Positions 1 to 5,105 of a stretch of 5,105 bases of DNA are shown one piece after another. Position 1 is the first letter of the stretch. Each line of letters begins with the position of its first letter. Below the pieces are notes generated by a model. It was not told where the DNA came from. It did not search any database and saw only the letters and a program-made list of their open reading frames with translations. A program made the position numbers and the translations under genes. The stretch is taken from positions 1-5,105 of the forward strand of contig JAFAQG010000542.1 of the NCBI GenBank assembly GCA_019246575.1, written 5' to 3'. This DNA comes from Acidobacteriaceae bacterium (GTDB taxonomy: Bacteria; Acidobacteriota; Terriglobia; Bryobacterales; Bryobacteraceae).

Positions 1-1010
1 CGCTGGCGAAATTCACGCGCAATCTGGCTATGCTCGACGGCCGGCTTATGGCGGGCGTATACGATCTCGCGCTCGGAGCTCGGTCGATCGTTGACGACAA
101 CTACGCTTACGAAGTCTGGGAAACGGCAACTCGATACAGCGTGCAACAGACCGAAGATCCGCCGCTCGAAACGTTGAATGTCTCAGGTGAAGAGGTCTGG
201 ATCCGCACGCGGAAAATGCGCATTCGGCGACGCCTGCCACGGATGAAGCAGATGCTGAAACCGTGGGGCCTCAAGCCGCGCAAGCGGGAGGAACGCCCGG
301 GCGAGTGGGCCCGGCAAAGCGATGGAAACTCGATCTGCTCTTACCCTCCAGAAGATCTCGTCATTGAGAACTACGGCCGCTTCCTGAAGCGCTATGCGAA
401 GGACCTGGTTTCCGAAGAGCGCTCCCGCGTCGAACCGTTCACGAATTCGATACTCGATGGCATCGACCTCCGAGAGACCGTCCGCAAGTGGTACGAAGGC
501 AAGCTATACGTTCGAGAGTTCGGCAAATTTTCCGGAGATATCGGCGGGATCCTCATCATCTTCGACGAAGACCGGGATAACCGCTATGCGTATGTGACCA
601 CCTGGCTTGGCGAGCATCAAAACGAATCCGACATGGCGTTCTACTCGACCGATCCGTTTTCTCACGTGGTGGGACCGGGCATCGGAAGGGCCGAGTATGG
701 CGGCCTGTTGATGACGCTTCCGCCGCGCCGCATGTACGACGTTTGGGGAGATCCAGATTACGAAATGGCCGAAACGAAGGCAGAGCGCCTGCTGATGGCG
801 GCGCTCGACTACTCAGTCGAGCACCACGTGCTGTACATTGCGGCCAAACCTCCGCGCAGCATCTTCCGGCGCCTCGCCGCCAGAGTCAATCGCAAAATCG
901 TGTACATTCCGCTCGGGCAGCTATCGCCGACGAAACTCAAAAAGATCCGCGTTGTCCACGTCCTCGACAGCTACAAGCGCCGCGAGGAGGCGAAAGAGTA
1001 TATCTGGTGA
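1..1010 (+). CDS. 3' part of an unrecognised protein gene (5' end outside window)
   Basis: The reading frame is open from base 3 to the TGA at 1008-1010, and the codons before the first ATG at 30 read on without a stop (LAKFTRNLA then MLDGRL). No Shine-Dalgarno precedes that ATG, so I treat the gene as entering from the left edge; about 335 residues are visible. I do not recognise the family. Counting from the ATG at 30, there is a helical start with a DDNYAYEVWET stretch, a strongly basic linker at about residues 58-95, and then a folded-looking segment with a hydrophobic strand (GGILIIFDEDRD, about 171-182). A glycine-rich segment follows (VVGPGIGRAEYGG, about 213-225), and the protein ends in a basic tail. 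I see no signal peptide, membrane helix or P-loop in this part. It faces the vsr gene convergently across 52 bases, so a link to that operon is not implied. Confidence 0.72.
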   Translation, partial: LAKFTRNLAMLDGRLMAGVYDLALGARSIVDDNYAYEVWETATRYSVQQTEDPPLETLNVSGEEVWIRTRKMRIRRRLPRMKQMLKPWGLKPRKREERPGEWARQSDGNSICSYPPEDLVIENYGRFLKRYAKDLVSEERSRVEPFTNSILDGIDLRETVRKWYEGKLYVREFGKFSGDIGGILIIFDEDRDNRYAYVTTWLGEHQNESDMAFYSTDPFSHVVGPGIGRAEYGGLLMTLPPRRMYDVWGDPDYEMAETKAERLLMAALDYSVEHHVLYIAAKPPRSIFRRLAARVNRKIVYIPLGQLSPTKLKKIRVVHVLDSYKRREEAKEYIW

Positions 1011-1062
1011 TGGCCGCGGATTTGCATATTGTAAACAGGACGGGTGGCATCCTAAACTCGCG

Positions 1063-1482
1063 TTATTTCGACGGATTGTTTAAAAACGTCCGTACTCGTT
1101 CAGCAACCGCCTCACGATTCCGCAGCTCGCATTCCCAGACGGTTAGGACATCCCAACCAGCATGGTGCAGACGTTCACAGGCTGAATTGTGCCGCTCTCG
1201 ATTGCGAGCTATCTTTCTCGTCCAATATTCGATATTCGATTTCGGGACGCGCGCGCCGCGCGTGCAGTTATGGCCGTGCCAGAAACAGCCGTGGACGAAA
1301 ACAACTTTTCGGCGTTTTGCAAAGACGACGTCAGGTTTACCGGGTAAGCTTTTGTCGTGCAAGCGATACCTATAGCCCAACGCATGAAGCATGCGCCTGA
1401 TCGACATTTCCGGCGCAGTATCCTCCGATCTGACTGCGCGCATCGTCGCACTGCGCGCACAGTCAGTCTGGCTCGGTATCAT
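1063..1482 (-). CDS. vsr: Vsr-type very short patch repair endonuclease
   Basis: Vsr nicks DNA 5' of the T in T:G mismatches formed when 5-methylcytosine deaminates, starting very short patch repair. Counted from the ATG at 1482, the 139-residue protein carries Glu25 (TAPEMSIRR), Asp51 in LPGKPDVVF, and the core FVHGCFWHGHNC with His64, Cys66, His69, His71 and Cys73. A later Cys118 lies in VWECEL. As I recall them, these are the E. coli Vsr catalytic and zinc-binding residues, at the same or nearly the same numbers, so the enzyme looks intact. I chose this ATG because AGAAGG (1493-1488) lies five bases upstream and the numbering fits. An ATG at 1497 (preceded by GGGG) and a TTG at 1503 are alternatives. 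The start overlaps the end of the GIY-YIG gene by 20 bases, which suggests translational coupling. It is the last gene of the methyltransferase operon. Family assignment is very secure. Confidence 0.95.
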   Translation of the reverse strand: MIPSQTDCARSATMRAVRSEDTAPEMSIRRMLHALGYRYRLHDKSLPGKPDVVFAKRRKVVFVHGCFWHGHNCTRGARVPKSNIEYWTRKIARNRERHNSACERLHHAGWDVLTVWECELRNREAVAERVRTFLNNPSK

Positions 1483-2047
1483 CGATGCCTTCTGCATCAG
1501 CAATCCCCAAAAGCATCTCGTGGTACTTGGCCAGACGCTGGAAATGCGCTCGCATTGCGCGAGCTATTTGCTTTGACTCTTTGACTGCGAGAAAGTGGCC
1601 GACAACCTGGGCATAGTGTTCGGCTTGACGCGGTAGGCGTTGCGCTGGATCGCGCCTCTCGTTGATTTCTCTATCGCTCATGACCTGCACCTTCTGTTCT
1701 GGCTCCGGTATTCGAAAGATGCTTGGAGCGCGCGGCGGGACGGTGCCGTTAATGAGCGGCGATTGCGGGTGGAACGAATGATAAAGCAGAGCTTCGAGTG
1801 GCGCGATTTGCTCCCTCGCTGCCACTGGATAGGTCCAAACCCAGGCAATCTCCCATACATCCAACTGGCGGTTGGCGATGATATCGGAACGGGCAGACGT
1901 AAGATGCCGCGCCACTCGTGCCCGTATCCCATCGACGGATTGCCCTACGTACACCGGAACATTGTCTAGGTCGCATAAAGCGTAGACGCCGATGGAGTTG
2001 GTTAAGCGCCTTACAGCGTCTCGTCTGAACTTAAAATCAGTCGCCAG
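1463..2047 (-). CDS. GIY-YIG family endonuclease, probable CTG start; candidate restriction enzyme
   Basis: GIY-YIG enzymes cut DNA with one metal ion and include homing endonucleases, UvrC and some type II restriction enzymes such as Eco29kI. Read from the CTG at 2047, the protein has 194 residues. The N-terminus reads ATDFKFRRDAVRRL, then GVY (20-22), YVG (33-35), Arg44 and His48 in RARVARH, and Glu85 in APLEALLYHSF. Asn100 in INGT follows. These are the expected core positions. The C-terminal 70 or so residues are charged and probably helical, with no recognised domain. The frame has no ATG, GTG or TTG between the methyltransferase stop and the GVY motif. The GTG at 1954 would delete that motif. 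GGAG at 2056-2053 sits five bases before the CTG. The gene starts 44 bases after the methyltransferase stop and overlaps vsr. The nuclease fold is well supported; a restriction role is inferred from context, and a nicking or repair role with Vsr is the alternative. Confidence 0.85.
   Translation of the reverse strand: MATDFKFRRDAVRRLTNSIGVYALCDLDNVPVYVGQSVDGIRARVARHLTSARSDIIANRQLDVWEIAWVWTYPVAAREQIAPLEALLYHSFHPQSPLINGTVPPRAPSIFRIPEPEQKVQVMSDREINERRDPAQRLPRQAEHYAQVVGHFLAVKESKQIARAMRAHFQRLAKYHEMLLGIADAEGIDDTEPD
1488..1493 (-). promoter_or_regulatory. Ribosome binding site of vsr
   Basis: AGAAGG read on the minus strand, five bases before the ATG at 1482-1480. It lies inside the 3' end of the GIY-YIG coding region, and it is the reason for preferring this start over the ATG at 1497 or the TTG at 1503. 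Confidence 0.6.
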
Positions 2048-2052
2048 AGGAT

Positions 2053-2056
2053 CTCC
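2053..2056 (-). promoter_or_regulatory. Ribosome binding site supporting a CTG start
   Basis: GGAG on the minus strand lies five bases before the CTG at 2047-2045. No ATG, GTG or TTG in the GIY-YIG frame lies between the methyltransferase stop and the GVY motif. This site therefore decides the start call. An ATT codon a little further upstream in the same frame has no purine-rich sequence in front of it. Confidence 0.5.
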
Positions 2057-2091
2057 GAATCCTCTAATATAAGACCGATGTGAATTTCGCT

Positions 2092-3240
2092 TTAAGCTGC
2101 GGGTTCGATGGCCGCGCGCATGCTCCGGATCAGAGGTTCGATAATGTGTTGCGCTAAGTGTCGCACCACTGGAACGGCGACGCCGTCTCCGACCAGGTGA
2201 TACGCTTGATTGTAATTTGCCGGAAGTTTATAGCTGTCCGCTAATCCCATCAGTCGCGCAGCTTCACGCGGGGACAACAAGCGGGACCGGATGCTACGAC
2301 CTTCCACGATCATGAGTAACTGTCGACTGGAACCTCCGACCGGAGTTCGCAGGCATCCGGCCACATCATCAAAGCGAATTTCCGCGCGCTGGACTCGCTC
2401 GCCCCTGCCGTTAGGGCGCGTTCGCTTATAGATGCCTCCGATCATGCGGCGGCCGATTCGTTGCGCGTTCTCGACTTTTCGCCGATTGAGGGCACTCATG
2501 AGCGATAGAAGCCGTTCTGTTTCGGCGCTAGTGTGCCAACGGACGCCTTCCGGTTCGTCCTCAATGAAGTCTGAAAAAACGGTTGTGCGCGGTGGAGGCA
2601 GGGGGATATTCCACCAAACGCAAGCAGCTTTCGATCGTTCCGACAGGTTCTCATACGCGGTAAGAAGATTTGGCGGATGCCAAAACGGATCAGGCCGCAG
2701 TGTCACGAGGCGCTCTGGAATTTCGAGGCCGTGCTGCACGCCGACGATAAAGAGGCGCGGCCGCGACTGCGGAAGAAAATGAACCGCGTCCATCACCAAA
2801 GCGCCAAAACGATAGCCGGAATCCGCAAGCGCGGCGCCGATCGCTGCGAAATCCTTGCCATCATGAGAAGTTAATGCGCCGCACACGTTCTCGAGCGCGA
2901 TCATGGAAGGCGCTCGATCCTCTTGAACGAGCTGTTCGATTAGGCGCCAAAAAGGCCAAAACGTTCCGGAACGCTCTCCCTTGAGTCCTGTATAGTCTCC
3001 AGCGAGAGAGAGATCCTGACATGGAAACGATGCCCAAGCCAAATCGGCGCGTGTCGGCAAATGCGCCGTTGTAAGCTGAGAGACGCTGAGCGGATTCAAG
3101 TGCAGTTCGCCCCAATTCGCTGCGTAACTGGCACGCTTTTTCGCATCGTTGTCGTTGGCGAAAACGCAATTCCACGCATCACCCAACCCAGCCCGCGCCA
3201 TGCCGCCGCCAGCGAAAAACTCGAAGAATGTCAAAGACAT
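2092..3240 (-). CDS. DNA (cytosine-5-)-methyltransferase
   Basis: This enzyme transfers methyl from S-adenosylmethionine to carbon 5 of cytosine in a specific site. The 382-residue protein shows the family motifs in order. Motif I is FFEFFAGGGMARAG (5-18) and a motif II-like NDND is at 29-32. Motif IV is SFPCQDLSLAG with catalytic Cys74, motif VI is ENV at 117-119, and motif VIII is QSRPRLFIVG (158-167). Motif IX is RLLSPREAARLMG (320-332), and motif X is YHLVGDGVAVPV (347-358). The region between VIII and IX, including GCLRTPVGGSSRQ (295-307), should hold target recognition; the specificity cannot be read from it. The ATG at 3240 is firm because motif I begins four residues later. No ribosome binding site precedes it and the promoter is adjacent, so translation is probably leaderless. 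There is no N-terminal helix-turn-helix extension for self-regulation. It is the first gene of an operon with the GIY-YIG and Vsr genes. All catalytic motifs are intact. Confidence 0.96.
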   Translation of the reverse strand: MSLTFFEFFAGGGMARAGLGDAWNCVFANDNDAKKRASYAANWGELHLNPLSVSQLTTAHLPTRADLAWASFPCQDLSLAGDYTGLKGERSGTFWPFWRLIEQLVQEDRAPSMIALENVCGALTSHDGKDFAAIGAALADSGYRFGALVMDAVHFLPQSRPRLFIVGVQHGLEIPERLVTLRPDPFWHPPNLLTAYENLSERSKAACVWWNIPLPPPRTTVFSDFIEDEPEGVRWHTSAETERLLSLMSALNRRKVENAQRIGRRMIGGIYKRTRPNGRGERVQRAEIRFDDVAGCLRTPVGGSSRQLLMIVEGRSIRSRLLSPREAARLMGLADSYKLPANYNQAYHLVGDGVAVPVVRHLAQHIIEPLIRSMRAAIEPAA

Positions 3241-3249
3241 TAAGTCTAA

Positions 3250-3278
3250 AATATAGTGCTTAGCGCCGATAAAAACAA
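3250..3278 (-). promoter_or_regulatory. Sigma70-type promoter of the methyltransferase operon
   Basis: On the minus strand, TTGTTT (3278-3273) and TATATT (3255-3250) are separated by exactly 17 bases. Only nine bases lie between the -10 box and the ATG at 3240, so transcription would begin about one to three bases before the start codon. Placement and spacing are seen directly; activity is inferred. Confidence 0.62.
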
Positions 3279-3303
3279 GTCCCCTTCGGAATGTTGTAAA
3301 GGG

Positions 3304-3390
3304 AGAACTTTCGTTTGCGCGAAGCGCTATCTGTCAGTACCCCGTTCGATTTTGGAGCTGACACGCCCTTATGGGTGCTGTGAAAGTTCT
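3304..3390. repeat. Nested inverted repeats in the intergenic region
   Basis: AGAACTTTC (3304-3312) is the exact reverse complement of GAAAGTTCT (3382-3390). Inside this pair, TGTCAG (3332-3337) is the reverse complement of CTGACA (3358-3363). The two pairs share a centre to within half a base (3347 and 3347.5). Further short words recur nearby: GCGCTAT (3324-3330) against ATAGCGC (3404-3410), and GTGTCAG (3417-3423) against CTGACAC (3358-3364). The intervening 18-19 bases do not pair well, so this is an interrupted structure. It could be an operator, a structured RNA or the remnant of a mobile element; nothing decides between them. Confidence 0.45.
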
Positions 3391-3556
3391 AGTACGCAAA
3401 GGTATAGCGCGAGCGAGTGTCAGGGAGCGCGACAAACGCCGTCACAGTTCGCCCATAACCGTTCGCTCAGCACAATGGAGATCCAAGGTGCTGCGGTATG
3501 CTTGTCGACCCACCCGAACGAACCGAGCGTGAGGCGGAAATAGTACAACAGTGTAA

Positions 3557-4345
3557 ATGAAACGATTGCTTGCGCTGTTCACGCTCGCCGTCCTCTCCGT
3601 TTCGGCCCAGGACTGGGCGAAGGAGCGCCTTGAGAAATCGCCTCGCCATCGCGAATGGGTCACAGTTAAGCATGATGGCCGCTCGGTCGAGACATTCGTC
3701 GTTTACCCGGAATCGAAAAACAAAACACCCGTGGTTCTCATGATTCACGAGATCTTCGGGCTGACCGATTGGGTCGAGGACATGGCCGATCAGGTCGCGT
3801 CGCTCGGCTATATCGTGGTCGCGCCCGATCTGCTATCAGGAATGGGGCCGAATGGTGGACGCACCAGCAGCTTCGATCAAGGCGGCGCAACGCAGGCCGT
3901 CAGCCATCTGAATCCGGAACAAGTGACAGCCGATCTCAACGCGGCCGCCGATTACGCCTTGAAACTCCCCGCCGCAAACGGCAAGCTCTTTGTCGCGGGG
4001 TTCTGCTGGGGCGGCGGTCAGACATTTCGGTTCGCGACGAACCGTCCCGATGTAGCGGCCGCCTTTGTTTTCTACGGGCCCCCACCGGATAAAGATGCAA
4101 TGGCGAGAATCAAGGCGCCCGTTTACGGCTTTTACGCCGGTATCGACGCTCGCATCGACGCGACCATCCCAGACACCAAAGACCACATGAAGGAGCTTGG
4201 GAAGACATACGATCCGGTGGTTTACGAAGGCGCAGGCCATGGATTCATGCGCGCCGGCGAAGCCCCCGACGCAAACGAACCCAACAAGAAGGCCCGCACG
4301 CAGGCATTGAACCGGCTCGAGATGCTGCTGAAACAGCATTCATAG
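3557..4345 (+). CDS. Exported dienelactone hydrolase family protein
   Basis: An alpha/beta hydrolase of the dienelactone hydrolase type (262 residues). Classical members open lactone rings in chlorocatechol breakdown, but most homologues have unknown substrates. Residues 1-17 form a signal peptide (KR, a hydrophobic run, then SVSA before Gln18), so the mature enzyme is probably periplasmic or secreted. The mature part has MIHEIFGL (62-69) with Glu65, matching the Glu that holds the nucleophile in this family. It also has the strand VVAPDLLSG (87-95), the nucleophile elbow GFCWGGG with Cys150, a probable acid Asp197 in YAGIDARID, and His228 in GAGHGFMRAG. The Cys-Asp-His triad is therefore complete. 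The start is the ATG directly before the signal peptide; no clear ribosome binding site is visible. It is transcribed away from the methyltransferase operon and converges on the SIS gene across 35 bases. No terminator stands out in that gap, so it looks like a single-gene unit. Confidence 0.92.
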   Translation: MKRLLALFTLAVLSVSAQDWAKERLEKSPRHREWVTVKHDGRSVETFVVYPESKNKTPVVLMIHEIFGLTDWVEDMADQVASLGYIVVAPDLLSGMGPNGGRTSSFDQGGATQAVSHLNPEQVTADLNAAADYALKLPAANGKLFVAGFCWGGGQTFRFATNRPDVAAAFVFYGPPPDKDAMARIKAPVYGFYAGIDARIDATIPDTKDHMKELGKTYDPVVYEGAGHGFMRAGEAPDANEPNKKARTQALNRLEMLLKQHS

Positions 4346-4380
4346 ATCGCCTGATCCGGGATTCCGGGGCGTTGCGTCTG

Positions 4381-5105
4381 TCATAAGGTGTGCGTTACCT
4401 TACTCAGTGTCCGCGGAGAATCCGGATCTAGTCCTTTTATTTCCGCCAAGTTTGCGGCAAATAACTGCGCAGGAATGATGTACGGAATGGGCGTATAGAC
4501 GTCTTCCGGGAGCTCGCCCGATGCCCGCACGCTGGCCGGAATTGTTACGGGCTCACCGCTTCGAGTCCGAAAACTCTGCACTTGATTGTTGCTCTCATCC
4601 GTGATCAGCAGCATCTCCGCGGTGATTGATTCGAGCTTGCGCAGGAGCTCACACAGCGGTCTCCATGTCACGCCCGCCGGGCAGAATACGAAACACGGGA
4701 ACGATGGCTCGAGCATCGCAATCGGACCATGCATGAGGTCCGCCGACGAGAAGCGCTCCGCAACAACGTAGCAGGTCTCCATGAGCTTCAACGCAAACTC
4801 GAGCGAATTGGCGTAATTGAGACCACGCCCGATGCAGACCGCGTGACGCATGAAACAGTACCGTTCTGCGCGCGCTCGAATATCATCTTCAAGTTGCAGC
4901 GCCGCCGCCGCGAACTCGGGTATTCGCTGCAATTCTTCGTGCCGGATACGTGCCCCAAGCGCGTACGTCAGCAGATACAGACACGCTAATTGGCCGGTGT
5001 ACGTCTTCGTTGCCGCAACGCTTTTTTCTTGGCCCGCGCGAACAAATAAGACGTGCTCGGCCACACGAGCCAGCGTGCTCTGGCTCTCATTCGTTATTCC
5101 AACGG
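4381..5105 (-). CDS. SIS-domain sugar-phosphate isomerase/deaminase, GlmS-like (5' end outside window)
   Basis: The frame is open to the right edge; codons before the GTG at 5064 continue the protein as GITNESQSTLARV, a typical first-SIS-domain segment, so that GTG is not the start. About 240 residues are visible. They include the end of the first SIS domain with AGQEKSVAATKTYTGQL, then the second SIS domain with IGRGLNYANSLEFALKLMET and SSADLMHGPIAML. The C-terminus reads GLDPDSPRTLSKVTHTL. Compared with the isomerase half of glucosamine-6-phosphate synthase, the catalytic Lys and Glu of ALKLME, the His of MHGP and the near-terminal Lys of LSKV are retained. The PRTLSKVT ending is closest to my memory of stand-alone SIS proteins such as NagB-II glucosamine-6-phosphate deaminase or AgaS-like enzymes. 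Whether a glutaminase domain precedes it cannot be seen here. It converges on the hydrolase gene. Confidence 0.9.
   Translation of the reverse strand, partial: VGITNESQSTLARVAEHVLFVRAGQEKSVAATKTYTGQLACLYLLTYALGARIRHEELQRIPEFAAAALQLEDDIRARAERYCFMRHAVCIGRGLNYANSLEFALKLMETCYVVAERFSSADLMHGPIAMLEPSFPCFVFCPAGVTWRPLCELLRKLESITAEMLLITDESNNQVQSFRTRSGEPVTIPASVRASGELPEDVYTPIPYIIPAQLFAANLAEIKGLDPDSPRTLSKVTHTL

Larger units (their letters stand above)
3241..3556. other. Divergent intergenic region without a convincing gene
   Basis: This 316-base interval separates the minus-strand methyltransferase from the plus-strand hydrolase. It holds the methyltransferase promoter at its left end and the nested inverted repeats in the middle. 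The right part should carry the promoter of the hydrolase gene, but I see no good -35/-10 pair or ribosome binding site before its ATG at 3557. Open frames here (for example 3256-3543 and 3371-3532 on the plus strand) have biased, cysteine-, serine- or arginine-rich translations with no recognisable features, and are not called. Confidence 0.6.

Noticed and set aside
1011..1062. Possible terminator between the first gene and vsr
   Set aside because: No stem of useful length followed by a T-run is visible in these 52 bases on either strand.
1247..1263. Perfect GC-rich palindrome (seven-base arms, three-base centre)
   Set aside because: It falls in the vsr coding region over Arg, Gly and Ala codons (TRGAR) and is explained by codon composition; there is no T-tract.
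743..1375. Long plus-strand open frame spanning the end of the first gene and vsr
   Set aside because: It overlaps two well-supported genes in other frames, its translation is rich in Arg, Ser and Gln without motifs, and it crosses a convergent gene boundary.
1463..1954. GTG at 1954 as the start of the GIY-YIG protein
   Set aside because: It removes the GVY half of the catalytic core, which is clearly encoded immediately upstream in the same frame.
3371..3532. Small plus-strand frame of 53 codons starting MGAVKVLVRKG
   Set aside because: The first part looks protein-like, but the rest is a run of Arg- and Ser-rich codons, there is no ribosome binding site, and it starts within the inverted repeats.
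3256..3543. Plus-strand open frame of 95 codons in the intergenic region
   Set aside because: Its translation is low in hydrophobic core residues and has no recognised motif. It overlaps the methyltransferase promoter and the inverted repeats, and there is no ribosome binding site.
3836..4339. Minus-strand open frame of 167 codons inside the hydrolase gene
   Set aside because: It lies wholly antisense to an intact hydrolase with a complete catalytic triad, which is expected from high GC third positions.
4346..4380. CCGG-GATT-CCGG as a possible terminator between the convergent genes
   Set aside because: The stem is only four base pairs and no run of T follows on either strand, so it does not qualify as an intrinsic terminator.

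Overview
This is a GC-rich bacterial window, by eye a little under 60 % GC, with compact gene spacing. Gene content (a defence-type methyltransferase cluster, a secreted dienelactone-hydrolase-like protein and a GlmS-like SIS sugar enzyme) fits a soil or environmental bacterium. The mix reminds me of Acidobacteriota or Alphaproteobacteria, but nothing in the window fixes the phylum.

Layout. At the left edge (1-1010, + strand) is the 3' part of a gene I do not recognise. It converges, across a 52-base gap, on a three-gene minus-strand cluster read from right to left. The cluster holds a DNA cytosine-5 methyltransferase (3240-2092), a GIY-YIG endonuclease (about 2047-1463) and a Vsr-type mismatch endonuclease (about 1482-1063). 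The methyltransferase and nuclease genes are 44 bases apart, and the nuclease and vsr genes overlap, so they look like one operon. A good sigma70-type promoter (3250-3278) lies so close to the methyltransferase ATG that the transcript is probably leaderless. The interval 3241-3556 has no convincing gene but contains nested inverted repeats. After it, on the + strand, comes an exported dienelactone-hydrolase family protein (3557-4345). The right edge (4381-5105, minus strand) is the C-terminal part of a double-SIS-domain sugar-phosphate isomerase/deaminase, cut by the window end.

How the cluster may work. The methyltransferase would modify a specific site. Vsr would repair T:G mismatches left by deamination of 5-methylcytosine. 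The GIY-YIG protein between them is the best candidate for the cognate restriction enzyme, giving a compact type II-like system. The GIY-YIG gene has no ATG, GTG or TTG start that preserves its catalytic core. A CTG at 2047-2045 with a well-placed GGAG gives a complete 194-residue domain, whereas a conventional call at the GTG at 1954 removes the GVY motif. The sequence specificity and the restriction role are inferences.
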